A stretch of DNA of 64,000 nt from Ophioceras dolichostomum (lineage: Eukaryota; Ascomycota; Sordariomycetes; Magnaporthales; Ophioceraceae), in NCBI GenBank assembly GCA_003049485.1, contig PYST01000049.1, forward strand, positions 1 through 64,000, written 5' to 3'. The notes under the pieces are model-generated. The model did not search any database, was not told where the DNA came from, and worked only from the letters and a program-made list of their open reading frames with translations. Positions 32,397 to 45,827 of this stretch are shown here, piece by piece (position 1 is the stretch's first letter; each line of letters opens with the position of its first letter). Both the position numbers and the translations under genes were made by a program.

Positions 32397-35300
32397 CTTT
32401 TGAGGTTGAGGTTGGAGAAGAGAAGAGATGGGATGAGAAAGCTGGATGGCGAAAGGAGGGTGATATTTTGCTGTGTCGTGTTGTCTTGTTGCCCGTGCAG
32501 GCCGTACGAGGTGAGGATCGTTGTGACTGTGGTGTAATGACGGTGTTTGTGTCCTTGTGCTTCTTCTACTTCTGATACCACTCTTTGACGAAATGTTCAA
32601 TGGTCCATGGCTTCGTGTTTTTCTATTTTCCACCTGTCTCGTGCAATGTCCGTCAAGAAGGGCCCAAGTAGCTCTCTTTCTCTCTCTGCCTCGGAGGTAC
32701 CCGACGTCCCTAGTGTCCGTGGTGATAAGTGACATACGTCGATCGATATCCCAAGTTGAAGTCGCAGTCGTCGCACTTCAACAGCCCTTGACTGGCTTTG
32801 GGATAATCTAGCTAGGCTCGTATTGTTCAGGGCCTTGCTACTCACCCATATACATGATCATCAACCCAGGTGGCAGGAGCATAGGTATCAGAAGCCTACC
32901 TACCGGTAATCACACAGCTGCTCTTGCTGTGGCTAGGCTCCTTCGCGGTCATCGTCGGCGGTGTGGACGACAGCACCTTCTACACGACATGTTCCTGGAA
33001 GCGGATTTAGTCGTCGGCACGTCCGCCCCCTAGGCTCGGTACAGACACCGAGCGGGAAGCCAAGGACAAATGCGACCATCTTTCGCAGCTGCAGGGTTTG
33101 GGCCAGCATTTCCAAGCCCATCATCACCAATATCACTCACATCACTAACAGCAACTACGTGGGAGAAAGGCCAAGATGAGGGGGACGCAAGAATACCTAC
33201 CTCTTCAAAGGATGACACATCGGCAGCTCCATGTCCAGCAAGAGGAGGCGTGGGGGCGGGGCGGGGCAAGGGAAGGCGGGGAAAAGATGCTGCTGGAGCC
33301 AGCCCCGACCCGGTTGTAAGTGAGTGAGTGCGTGACGAGCAGAGGAGCTGAGTCCTGTTGATGACAAACCTGACGACGGCGGAGTCGGGGATGAGCGAAG
33401 GAACGACGATGGTTGACGACCTACTGCGCATATGGTGGGTTGAGTCACACCTTTGTCGCCCTGTGTGGCGAATCGGAGTCCAGGTCACGCTCCGATGAAG
33501 TGGGCAAAAGCAAGATCGAGGGGGCGGATGGCATGAAGATTAGTAGGTGGGTAACAGTAGGTATGCTCGTACGAAGCACCATGGCACGCATTCGAGCGTA
33601 TCTACAATGTTGGGGAAGAGAGGTACGCGCAGGTGGATGGATGCGAGCCCGCGTGGTATATGAGAAGAATCTCTTGCGTTGGTTGTGACGAAGACGGTAT
33701 GACCTCAAAGATTCCAAACGCCATTCATTCATCATCCGTTGTTATGGACCTTGGTAGTCCGGACCCGTCAGTCGGATCCGAAGTATCCGTTTTGGTACCA
33801 GCTTCTTCCGCGACGACCACGGCGGCGGTTCAAGGTTCTGAAGCACGATTTCTGGAAAAGTCTCGGCCCGGACCGTGCTCGCTATCGGATTTGCACATGC
33901 TCATCATCATTATTATCATTTTAATCCACTTAGTTTCTTAACCAGGGTGATGAGTAAAAAGGGGAAAGGGGAGATTATCTCAAGTGGCGTGTTTTTGAAC
34001 TGGTCCTTTTGCCCGCCTCACCGTTGGAGAGAGCGCTTGGGCGTTTCTTGGCTCTTGGTTCTTGTCGACAGTATCTCCGAGGTTTGGCGAAATTCCTGGG
34101 AGCAATCTTGTCACTGGGGGTAAATTGGGAGTCAGGAGAGCGAGCAAGATTGGCGGGCTCGCGGGCTGGCGGGGAGGGGAAGAGGATCGATCATCGGCGC
34201 TGAAAACTTTGGGTTGGTGTTCGCATGTCACATCGGCTGGGTAGCGCAAAGCACCCCTCCTACCCTAAGTTTTTTTCTTCTTTCTTTGTGTCTTTCCGAA
34301 ATTCTTCCAGAACTTCTATTGGATGCGGTATTTCGGCTTGTTTCTTGGCGAAAAGGTTGGCCTGTCCTGAACTCCTGGTGTCTAAAATGTGCAATCTCGC
34401 GAGGGCTCGCGTCTCCGTCTGGCAAAGCCAGGAGGAGGGGAAAAGATTGAAGAAGAGGAGTCCTCTCATCTCGTGGAGGGAGCGCGTACTGAAAGCCGAA
34501 GGTAGCTGATGGTCCCGTGGTGATACATGTCCTACCTCCGGCGCTGATGCTTATTAGCGGCGGCCTTGCCGGGTCCAGCAAGATGTGAGAGAGAGGAGAG
34601 TGATATGTAGGTAGTAGCTAGGTGGGCGGCGCGGGTAGTTCCCATTCGGGAAGCTCAATACCTACATACGGAGGGAGTACCTGCTTCCACAGGTGCTGAA
34701 AGACTGGCGTTGCATGGTGCAAAACGAGGCTACGTGGTAGAAGAGTTGCGTGGAATATTAGAAGAGCACTCGCCACATCGCTTCCGAGCGGGCGGCGGCG
34801 GGCTTGAGCACGCGTCAGCAGCACACCTGCCTGGAGGATATGACAGGACGGAGGTAATGTGGTAGACGCCGGCGTGCTTCGTATGATGTGATGGGATGCT
34901 GTGAGGCGGCACGGTGGCGGTCGACGATGTCGTTGTCCTCGGTCTGTCCCGCCTGTGACACTGTGACGGGGAGTGATGAACAGTGCGAATCACCGAAGTA
35001 CATAGGGGATACACCCCAGATTCTTCAACGACGAGCACACGATGTGGCGCTTGGGCTGTCGCATGCGGCGCTAGGGCGGGAAATATCTCTGTCCAAGGTT
35101 CCCGTCAAGTATCTTGGACGGTTGCTGGCACCGTGCGGGCTTGACAACTTCTCTCCCGCCCCTAAGAAAAACTCGTCTCTTTTCAGATGTCTTTGTCTTT
35201 GGTAGGGCTACCAGCTCCAAAGGCTGCCGGCCATGTCGCCCCATATCCGACCCAGAAACTCGGGTTTGCTCTTCAAGTGTAAAGAAGTCTGTTTACATAA

Positions 35301-38300
35301 AACCTGCCTACCTCGTGGCCATTGGTTCCTCAAGTTGGAGTTGCTCTCCACAGAACTGCATGATGCGTTCGGTGCGTGCTTGGGATAACAGTCTCGGTTG
35401 AGGTGGGGGGAGACCAGACATTTATGAATTTCCCGGTTCATGTTTCTAACTCGAGATCGGGGACTGACCTTGTCGTGGCCCAAACTTGTTCCATCGTAGT
35501 TTCAAAACGGATGTCACTCGGAAGGAGAGCTTCAGAGAAGAACCGATGGCCTTTGTCCAACGGTGAGGTTTTGGGGAGATGGATGGTCCTTGTTGCTTGT
35601 TACTGACCAGTCTTTGCGAGGCTTTGGCAATGTTTCCAGGGGACGGGCAAGTGATCCTTCGAACATGGACCCGATGGTCACCGAATTTCCATTGGGCAGC
35701 ACCGAGGAGCTTGAAGGACAGTGGTTAATTTCGTTAGTGATTCTCCTGGGCGCCAACCGATCACGTTTGACCGTACGACAGCTTGGTTGTGACTGGTCGC
35801 ACAACTTTGGGCCTATTTCTAAGTTGGGTGACGGTCCGAAATACAGCTGTCTTGTCACGGGGAGGAGAGGCTAAAAAGGGGGAAATCAACCCGTCTCATG
35901 AGTAGGTAGGCGACACCAGTAGCTGCCGACCAGCCTTTCTCTCTTGAGATATTTCTATCATACGCAGCATCTTTCTCTTGAGTCTCTTCGCTTCCGTGGT
36001 GACTGGACGGACGGAGTAATGTCCGAAGGCCTCCTCCCGCTCGTTGATGAAACTCTTGGGCTAATAGTGATTGTTTCCTGAGGGTGCAGAGAAATCTACC
36101 ATGACTCTTGCCCCTGACTCGATATGACGAAGCAGCTTCTGCCGACTATCCGGGGAGGAGGCATCGCCGGCGAGGCTGTTACTTCAGTATCAAAAGAGAT
36201 GACAAGAAATGTTTCTTGTGCAATCGGAATGGCTTAGATCCTTTTCTGTGCTTGGGAAAGTGAGCAAGCAGAAGAGAGAAAGGCTACGACCGTCACCCTC
36301 AACTGCCTGGAGCCGAACTGACGGGCGGGCGACAGGGGTTGGTCCCCTGAATTCGGGAAGCTCTGGAATTCCTCCTTTCGCGACTGCTTGTTCCAACGTC
36401 GGGGTCCAGCACGACGATGTTGGGAGGTGTTCCGTGATGATAACGATGAAAGGAACAGAAACATTTTTTGTGATGCTGTAATCCCGAGAACCTGCAGCCG
36501 ACAGCAGCAGTGCTATGGGCGTCTCCCGAAAGTCCAGTTGCACAGCGCGTGCTGATTCAACACCGAGGTGGCTCCGACGCGCCAAATCGCGCATCGTCGC
36601 GAGATGGCTAAAAGCGAGGATGGAGGCCAGAGGGCCGGGACTTTCCCTGATACATGCCTCCTTCCAGATTTGCGGGGCATCCCCAATCACACATTGCATC
36701 CAACGTCCAGGTGTCCAGGTATCGCAGGAGTCATTTTGTGACTGCGCGGCAGAGAAACATCTCGTCTCGGCCGAGTCAAAGCTCAGGTCGCCGAAGACGA
36801 CGAGACGGGAGGGAAGAGGTGGTGACGACGTGCAGCAGTCTCCAGTTCCTTTGCGCCGGGTTCGCTCTCCGGACAACCTTGCCCGCATCCACCCACCCCT
36901 ATTCCTTTCCACTTCCATTCTCCCAATAGAACAAGCTGAAGAAACGGAAGAATTTCTCAGGCTTGGCAGAACTGACAATAATGGTGGACTGAATCAGGAA
37001 TTTGCGGAGTGAACGAGGACTGCTGCCGTGTGGAAGATGCCAAGAGAGACTTGCTATGGAGAGCCCACCTTTGCTGCGATCACGGCATCGTCAGGTTGTA
37101 AATTTATTTTACCGCAAAAAGGAATGGTCAGGTTAGTGGACAATGGGCAATCTTCGCGATCCCCAGCTATAACGGTCTGGATGGTATCCGGAGGCTGATA
37201 GCGACCGATAGAGCAAATCCCGTGTTCAATTCGCTCGTTCGTTCTCTTTTCCACTTTCTCGATAAAGTCAGGTGGTCCCAGATCCTTATTTGCCAGCCAG
37301 CCAGCAGGCCGGCGGCGTCCGTCAATATTCCTTCTTTGGCGCACAGATGCGACAGTCCGCTGCATGTTGGCTCTGAAGCGGTGCAGGGCAGGTTGTACAC
37401 GGACTACACGGCAAGTGTTCCCTTGGAGCCTTGGAATGGAAGAGGTGCTTCTTTCCATCCATCCATCCACAATCCATCCATATCGCTTGATCGAGTGGAA
37501 GAAAGGATGGATCGAATGCATGTCGCATGCAAGGAATTGGGGGGTTCGTTCGGCCGTCGGTCCTGTCCGCTCGCTGTCCGCCTACCTTGCCTGCCTTGCC
37601 TTGCCTGACCGGCCTTGCTGCATGGAACCACTGTCCGCCACGCCGCGCCTTGCAGCAGCGAGGGGGGGATGATGGGAGAGGGAGGGAGGGAGGGATGAGG
37701 GTTGATCGTCTTTTGCCGATGGTCGAATGTCGTACACGGCTGCTGGCGGCGATGAATTTTTGGGGGACTTGTTTCTTCAACGAAGAAGAACCAGGATTTA
37801 ACGAGTCTGCACCGCCCGCTAAAACTAATAGACCCCTGTTCCGCTGGTCCCCCGAACTGCGTGTATTCCGGCATCGTGGAGAACAAAGAACTCTTCGTCA
37901 ATCAATCTCATTGTGTGCAACACCACACTGCCGCTGTTCATGTGGTGCGGCGGGATACCTTAACTGGTGATGGCATGTAGGTAGCTAGGCTCGTAAGGTA
38001 CCTACCCACCAGGTAGTGGTGGTGTCCGGTAACAGGAAGACCTCGCCGTCCGTAAATTTTTCGAATGACCACCACCCTCCCGTGCACAACGCACATCGTC
38101 GCCGGTCCTGTCACCCCCTTCCCCCCCTTTTCTTCTTGTGTCATCATTCAAAATACTTGGTCGTCCTCTTGTACGCCCTCATCATCAATTGCCGCCGTAC
38201 TGAAAATTTCGGTCTGGCCCCTTCAAAGGTGCCTGCACACGACGATCAAGTGCGTGAACAGAATGATGCAAGTCAGGCACACAGCTTCTTCTCGTCTCCT

Positions 38301-39460
38301 TTTTCCCTCCCATTGTGACGCCCCCAAACTCTGCAGTTGACCTTTGGCCCGCCAGTCGACCAATTAAGCCAAGCCAGCCTGCCGTGTGCGCTGTAATCAC
38401 GCCGTAGCCGTGGATAGTCCCTCCAGTCACTCCCACCCTGCTGGTCGTGCCGGCCCTGCTGTCCCTGCTGTCCCCAGTGGCTGCTCTCGTCCGCCCACTA
38501 GCCGACGAGGGACTTACTTGCTCATTACGTCGAAAATACAATCGGCCCACATTTGTTGCGGCGCTCTTAATCTCATTGTCCCCAGCGCCTGCCCGTTCCT
38601 TTCGCAACTGGCCTGTTCCCCAGTCTCATTCAGCGTCGGGAGAGAGACAATACATAGAGGAAAAAAGTAACGAGGCAAAAAAAAAAGAGTGTGCGCCGAG
38701 TTGTCTCGTCTCTTTCTCCTCTCCTTTCTCCTTTTAATCCTCTTGCGAGCATCATCTCCTCGCTCCCGCGACCGCGAAACGAACCTTCCTGTGCGTGTGC
38801 ATTTTCTTATTCTTTGGTTCTTTTTCTTTTTGGTAAGTCAATTCTCCATGCCTTGAGATCGGAAAGGTCTAGGCGCCAGTGGAATGGTGCAGAGAGCGGC
38901 GCGCAAGCCCAAAAAAAAAAAGTTGCCATTAGGTTCGCTCATGGACCGACTGGGGTTCGAGAAAAGAAGCACCCTTTTGGCTTCTCTCCTCCTTCCTTCT
39001 CCCTTCGGCAACCAAGCGCTTGTTCGCCGGATTGTCGATCGTTTGCGACGAAGGTCATTTTCGGTTTCTTCAAGTCGAAATCGCAACGCGCGCCGCGACC
39101 TGCTGCTGTCTCCTGCTTGCTGCCTGCTGCACCGCCTGTTTAAATTTGGGCCACTGAGCATCCGCACACGTCAACCTCGCTTCCTATTTGTGGTTTATGG
39201 ATTTGGGCCCCAAGGCTGACCTTGCCGCTCTTTCTCTTTGAGCAGTAGCATTGTGGCATTACGGGTTTCCCAAGGACACGAACTCCCGAGACGAACAACG
39301 AGCCGGGCTGAATTTTTCTTTGGCTTTCCTCTACTTGCTCTCTCCCCTTTTGGCTTGACAGCAGCCCCCTTCCGCCGCAGACCATCCCGGTCCAGCCTCC
39401 CTCGGTCGACGCGTCGGCGATTCTCTCCTCACATTCGCGGTAGCGATTCAAGAACCCAAA
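32397..39460. other. 7-kb gene-poor stretch
   Basis: No frame shows family resemblance, steady codon bias or workable splice joins. Microsatellite-like tracts occur (CATC near 37457-37480, GGGA near 37678-37696). The last 700 bases before 39461 are CT-rich leader or promoter of the next gene. Non-coding RNAs cannot be excluded. Confidence 0.5.
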
Positions 39461-42138
39461 ATGTCATACTACGAAAACGCACAATGGCCTGCCGGGGGTC
39501 AGTGGGATCACCAGACTCCGCCACCAGTTCGCTCAGGTTTGTCATCGGCCATCCTCCCTCTACCACTGGAATGCGCTGCGGGAACTCGCCATTGACCTTG
39601 CGATGGAACAGGTGCCAGCTCTACCGTGCCTAGAGAAGAAGCGGCCGCATTTGTTTCGCAGATTGAGGGTATGTTTATTTCGAATATCGTTCTAGGCGTC
39701 AGAGACCTGGGGAGGGACGTCCGTGTTCAGCGTCTGGTGACTCGGTCCATATGGGCGCCATCGGATGGTGACGTGGGCGGGGCAAGGACATGACGGCCAC
39801 ACCCGTTAGCATGTGCTTTGTGGACAGCTATCTTGATCCCTGTCCTGATGCGCAGCGCGACAGCGGGAATGCATCTGAGAGGATCGATTCGCGACATGGC
39901 TGGAGGCAAGGGACGGCGCATATCATGCTGACTAGAAACCACGCGCCACAGAGGTCGACAAGGCCATCGACAACCTCGTCAAGAGCGGCAAGATGTTCGC
40001 GATGCCCGGTCGACGTGAGTCGCTCCCAGCTCCAGTTCCTCCTTATCCCACCGGTCCTTCCCGGAAGCCGCGCCCAGACTTCGGTGGTAAGTCCGCTTGG
40101 GGTGGATGGGCTGCATATCGCGCCCGAGCCCGCGCGGCCTAGACAGCCTGCCGCCGCCACCACCACCACTATCACACACAACCATCATCACCGCCTGCGC
40201 GCGCGCCCGGGGAAGGCGAAGAAAAAGAAGACAGGAATACAGAAAGACGGGGGGCGGAAACAAGAACAAAAAGGAGAAAAGAGAAAAGAGAAACGAAGAA
40301 CTACACACTACCTTATGCACCATCCGACACGACACATACTCTATCCTGATGACGCCGGCTGACTTGTTGGCGCCTCGGAATCCAGACGGCCGCGTGCCCT
40401 CCGGCCACCACCACCACCATCACCACCACGGGCCACGATCACATTCCGGCGGCGAATTCGGCGACCCGCGCATGGGCGGCGCCGGGCCTCACCCGGGGTC
40501 AAACCTCTCCAATTACTACGCCAACCAAAGACACCACCAGCCGTCGCGCGGTTCCAATGAGGCGGAGCAGGTGATGCAGGCGAAGCGGAGGATGGCGGCT
40601 CAGCGGGAGCGAGAGCTACGAAACTATCACACGGAGCAGCAATACAACCGAAGTACGCCGCCCTCTTCTGTATAGCATCGGTTTTCAATTTTATTTGCAT
40701 CCCCATTATTTCATCATTCTACACGAGTTCCCTTCTTTCTTGCCTCTCATTTCTTTTGTTTCCTCTTCGTGGATCTTGTTCTCTATCTATATTGTCGTTA
40801 TCTTTTGTTATTTTTCATGACGTTTTGGTTTTTCTCTTTTTGGATAAGACGGCGCAGGACAGACCGAGGGAAAGGGTGGACCACATACGAGAAGAAGAAA
40901 AAGAATGCCAAACATACCAGAACGATTTTTTCCGTCCGCTTCTAGCTCGCAATGTGTTTCTGTCCTGTCCTATCCTATCCTGCCCTGCGCGGTTTTCTTC
41001 TAGCAGGCCAAGCAACAGAACCATGTATTCCCCTAAGCTCCTGTAGAACGGCCACGACCGCCGAAGTCCTCCGGGATCCTCGCCTTGGCCCTCGACTCCT
41101 GTCTTCCATTTTCGGCCGCTTTTATATTCTTTCCAGATGTCTCTCGTTTCTACCTTCCTGTTCCTCTACCGGGCTCTTTCTACCTTCAAGCATGCAGGGT
41201 ACACCAACGCTGACCGCTGAGGCAACACCCTCACAGCCGTGCTTTCCGAGCTGAACCCCGGCACTTACAGCAAGCCCGACCGCACCCTCAGCCCCAGCAG
41301 CATGTCCGACGACGACCGCCGCGAGCTCATCGCCCGCCAGCGTAGCGCGCTGTACGGCGAAGGCCAGTTCGCCGACGGCGGCTTCGTCGACGAGACGGGC
41401 GTCGCCCGCCCCGGCTTCCCCGGCGCCGCCCCCCACTTGCGCGGCCACTCCCCGCTGGCCTACGAATACGGCGGCCGCGCGCCGCCCAGCCAGAAAACGG
41501 ACCCCTCGCCCGCCGCCGGCGGAATCCAGGCGCCGCCCCAGCCCCCGCCCTCCGCGCCCCTCGAGGGCTCCCAGGCCGCCGCATTCGCCGCGTCGGAGCG
41601 CTCGCGCGCGAACTCCAACACGAGCCCACAGTCGAACCCGGGCGCGCCGAAGTCGTCCGCCTTCGACCTCCCTGGCGGAGGCCAGCAGGCCCAGCAGCAG
41701 GGCATCAGCCGCACGAGCAACTCCTCGCCCGCTGGCGGCGGTGGGTCGCCCGCCACCGCGAAGCCGCCCGTCTCGGGCCCGGCCGTCGCGCCCATCGGGA
41801 CGAGGCCCTCGGCTGCCGCTGCTGCTGCCGCGGCTGCGGCGTCGCCGACCTCGGCGGGATCCGCGCCGGGGTCTGCGACTAACCCGGCCCTCATCGGCAA
41901 ACGCTCGACCACGCCGCTGCCGTCGCCGCTGAGTCACGGGTACACCGCGTCTGGGGGCGCTGGCGACGATGGCAAGCAGGGTGTTTCGGCCCCGGTGGCC
42001 GCCGCCGTGTCTCAGGCGCCGAGCGCGCCGGGTGCGGAGGCTGCGACTAATGTCGGCATCACGGGGTGGGGCGGCCGGCCTGGTGTTTGGGGCCAGAAGT
42101 CGGGTCTGGGATCTGTCCAGGCTAGCGTCTGGGGCTGA
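39461..42138 (+). CDS. conserved fungal protein of unknown function, five exons
   Basis: Exons 39461-39536, 39612-39668, 39952-40086, 40386-40652 and 41237-42138 give 478 residues. The start MSYYENAQW, the helix FVSQIEEVDKAIDNLVKSGK, the run of eight histidines, the basic helix NEAEQVMQAKRRMAAQRERE, DDDRRELIARQRSALYG and the end GLGSVQASVWG recur in uncharacterised Sordariomycete proteins as I recall them. The C-terminal 250 residues are Ala/Pro/Ser-rich and probably disordered. No catalytic motif, signal peptide or membrane helix is present. Intron branch points are clear (CTGAC in three of four). The fourth intron is long (584 bases) with a weak donor GTACGC. Exon 3 has a second strong donor (GTGAGT at 40015) in the same phase, so an isoform lacking 24 residues is possible. 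The two charged helices may mediate protein or RNA contacts; that is a guess. Confidence 0.8.
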
Positions 42139-45100
42139 TTTTTCCCTACGGTTGTGCTCCGTTTCCTCCTCCCCTCCCCCTCTTTACCCCCGCCCATTCG
42201 CTGCTACCTTGCTACATTTTCTCCGTGCTCGTCATCATCACTCCCCTCTTATCACCCATGGGCTACACGTTTCTTTTCTTCAGTAGTACACTTGTCTTCT
42301 GTCTTTCCTTTTTCTTACCTTCGAGAGCGCGTACAGGTGTGTTGTGGGTGGGTGGCTGGGATAACAAGGGCGAACATTGGAGAGCACATATCATCAACAG
42401 GTTGTTCGGAGTCCAGTGTGGGACGGTTTATCAGTAGGGTTCTTGTTTCTTTTTTGTCGGTTGGGGCTGGAGTATCGGATTATCTAGGATTCGGCGGAGT
42501 CGACTCATCTCGTTTTCTGCTGTTGAAAAGATTGTCCTACTGGTAGGTATTATAAGTTATAGGTATACTATCTGTGTGTTGGTCGGTAATGGTGGAGGGT
42601 CAGTATCAGCCAGGGGTCGCTGGATGTAGATGGGTTTTGGCGCGTGTCAGATGGAGATGGAAGGTGTCGAAGAAGAATCAGGGGCTTGGCGGCGACGGGA
42701 TCTTGGGAGAGCGAAAAAAAAAATGTCATTGAAAAAGGAGGGGAATATGGTCAGAGAAAAGAGTAGGGAGGGAGGAACTTGTTTTTGCCTCCAAAGTTTG
42801 GGTGTTTATGGGCGACGGAGGGAAAGAATTTTTTGTCGTCTGGCTGGCTGGCATACCCGGGGTGTCGGTGGTCGCATTCAGGGGCGCCCAAGTCTGTTTT
42901 GCTGTTGTTGCTGTTGCTGTTGCCTAGCGGGTTGGGATCTTTCTTGGTTTGGGATTCGTTATTTCTGGTGTTGCTTGTTCGTGTCTATCTGGGTTGTCTT
43001 GAAGGGGAAGGGAAAACACTTGGAGGTTCTCGGCTTTTGTTTCGCATCTGCTTGCACTGATCGCTCGTTTTATGTCACGGCTACCTCGGCGTCCACCTCC
43101 CGCCTGCCCAACCAGATACTCCCTCCCTTCTCCGTCATCATCGCCACATGCTATTCCTCCTAAAATCCGCGTCCGCTTTGCCTAGCAGCACAACTCAATC
43201 TCACATTTCTGGAACAACGGGGGTTTCGGCTAGTCACTCAGATGAAGGGTTTGTTCGGGGCTACTTTGGCTTGGTCGGTCAGGTTGGGATGTGGTTCGGG
43301 GTGTTGTCTGATGGAACGGTGCTTTGCTTCCTCGTGCTTTTGCTTCTGGTCTCTGTTCATTTTTCGTCCTCATCTAAGCGAAAGGGGCATCATCTATCGG
43401 GACAGGGAACGGGGAGTTTTTTTTTGGGCGACAAGACAGTTTTCCGTGAGAACCAGCATGCATAGGATGGATGGCTGGGGATTGGGACGGTATGGGATGG
43501 GACGGCGAGAAAGAAAGGAAGAAGCAAAGTTCTTGAGGTCAAGGCATATTTCGCGACAAAATACCCACGGAAAGACGCATACACATCATATTGGGAAAGG
43601 GGCAAGCACACGGGGCGCGCGCGTTTTTCACTTCGGGTTTCCTGGGTTGTTTGTCACACAGGCAGGGCTGGATTCTCTTGCTGGGCCGGAAAGTTCTGGC
43701 CCCTGGCCTCCGTTTTGCTTTCTCACTTATCGTGGTAGAGTAGGTATGTAGGTATTTAGGTAGCTCTGTAGGTAGTCAAACTGGAAAGATCCGATCCACC
43801 CACTCTCTCGAGCTTCAAACGTGATGATCTCCGATGCCCCTTACTATCGGCCCAGCGCAGCGGGCAACAGCGGTCCGGCGCCGTCGGACCGGGCTAGTTA
43901 ATGCCCGGAGTCAAGGATCCGTAGTTCTAACGGACCGGGCAAGCACCAAGATCACACGTAAGGGGAATCCTCCAATGCTCGGGTGTCTCCTGCCGGACTT
44001 TTAGTCTGGCACATGCCGGCGAGCAGATTCGCGGCCGTAGTGAGGATTAAGGTTCAGTCCGGACAAGTTTGACCCTGGACACCCTGTCCGCCTCGTGCGA
44101 CTCTCCTACCCCTCCTCCAATGAACTTCGTGGTACGGCTCGTCCCGAGCGAAAGCCACATTAGTCGACCAGTGCCACGTTCCAGGACCCGAGCCTCCTTC
44201 CCGCCTCCCGTGCCGGACCGTCAAATCGGAACTCAGCCCGGTGAGCATCACTTGACTGGCTGACCAGGTATCTCCCTGCGGAATGCGGGCAGCTTTGCCT
44301 CCCTTACTTCCCCAATCTGCCAGCCCATCGAATAGAAAGCGGCTCATGGTGTCACAAAACTCAATTGACAGGCGGCATTTGTTGACGTTGGGGGGCGGCG
44401 TGGCATCGGAGCATCCCTTGCTTCTCCGCCCCTGTCCCCGGCACCAAGGGAGATTCAAAACTCTCCGTGGGGGACCGGCGTCTATGTACAGTACACTCGT
44501 TGGCATTAGGAGGCTATGCGGCCGACGTAATCTAATAACACCATTGTGTGTTATCGTGTCATCCATCATCAACCATAGTCGCCTTGAAGTTCACAGCCCA
44601 TCACGGCGGATGAGCTAGAGGCTCTTGGTGCTTGATGGAAACCTCACCATATGCCGAGGCAGACTCACTCACAAAGTACAGACACGTAGGTACCTAGGTA
44701 TTTCCCTAGCTAGTCGTGTGGACTACAATCGCAGCAAAAGGACAAATGCCACGACGCCTTGCACTGCTTCGCTGGGATCTGCCCACCGAGCCACCATGCA
44801 GGCGTCTATCTCCACGAGATTACAAATTGTTGGGGTCTGTCCTTCGCTCGAGTACCGAGCCACGCCGATCATCCACTCGCACCTCTTTGTCCGCCGGGAG
44901 AGACTCGCCAAAGACCACAGCGAAATGGCTCCGGAATCGGGGGGAATGTGTGCTATGTGCTCACAAGGGCGGCTGCCGTCGCTGCGGCCCGCTGGAGCAG
45001 GCGAGGAATGGCGAACGGCCGCCGCGACACAGCCTCCTCCCACCCACAATGGAGGTAGGTAGGTGATCTGTCAACGGTCGGGTATGGGGCGGTTACACAG

Positions 45101-45827
45101 AACGTCGCGGGCCAACCCGATGGATGGTCGTGCATGACGGGGCGTCCTTCGTCTGCGGCCGTTAGAGATGGGCCCCCCAAGCTCATAATCATCTGATGAG
45201 TAGGTGGACAACAGATACAACAGATACACGGATCACAACGGCCACAAATGTGCAGAGAGGGGCAACGCCCAACAGTCGTTGGGGGTCCTGTCATTTATGA
45301 TACTGCACAAGTTAGAAACGGATCAGCACGGTCGAGAGGGCTTGGGGTCCTTTCTCTTTGCCTGACCCCCCGTGAACTTGCGTGGATCACATAAGCCGGG
45401 GCTGCTTCTTGCAAATGTCGCCTGCATATGTGAGGGTGGTGATGATGATGACCATGCCCATGCAAGCCGAAAGAACACAGCTGTTGATTGGTCGGGACCA
45501 GAAAAAACGGGATAGAGTATATGCCAACCTAGACAAACTCCGAGTAACGCCGGTACGACGATACAGCGATGTCTGAGCAATGCGAAACACCACCAGATGC
45601 GCCCCAAATGCGCCCTCCCCTCTTAAGCACCAAAAAGGAGAACCCTGACCAACGAACCGACCTCTTCGCCCCTTATTCTCCGGTTCGGTTCCAAATATCA
45701 ACTCGCCCCGCGTGTCCCTATGACCGCATGAAACAAACATGACGAGGCGAAGGCAAGGGCATGCGGGCACGAAAACCGTGGACTCGGGGCGACGAATGCA
45801 GCCTTGATACCATGCTACACGCCGATT
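42139..45827. other. intergenic, no gene seen
   Basis: It includes the 3' flank of the preceding gene, a TTGCTG-rich run near 42899-42922, a CGG/CCG inverted repeat at 43871-43891 and TAGG/CCTA repeats near 43744 and 44686. Frames here are not convincing. Confidence 0.5.
43871..43891. repeat. CGGTCCG/CGGACCG inverted repeat with a further copy of one arm
   Basis: CGGTCCG (43871-43877) pairs with CGGACCG (43885-43891) around seven bases. The ten bases CGGACCGGGC at 43885-43894 recur at 43931-43940. Paired CGG/CCG triplets are the kind of site bound by Zn2Cys6 factors, but no target gene is close. Confidence 0.45.

Noticed and set aside
31116..32735. 539-codon minus-strand frame opposite the SLC35F-type gene
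   Set aside because: It is an antisense shadow of a GC-rich coding region; the plus strand encodes a clear ten-helix transporter.
36190..36978. 262-codon minus-strand frame
   Set aside because: It begins with TTG, has no domain-like pattern or steady codon bias, and no splice partner was found.
42630..43163. 177-codon plus-strand frame with a run of eight cysteines
   Set aside because: The cysteines result from a TTGCTG microsatellite. The frame lies in 3' flanking DNA and has no protein pattern.
44054..44572. 172-codon minus-strand frame
   Set aside because: No motif, no homologous feel, and composition like random intergenic DNA.
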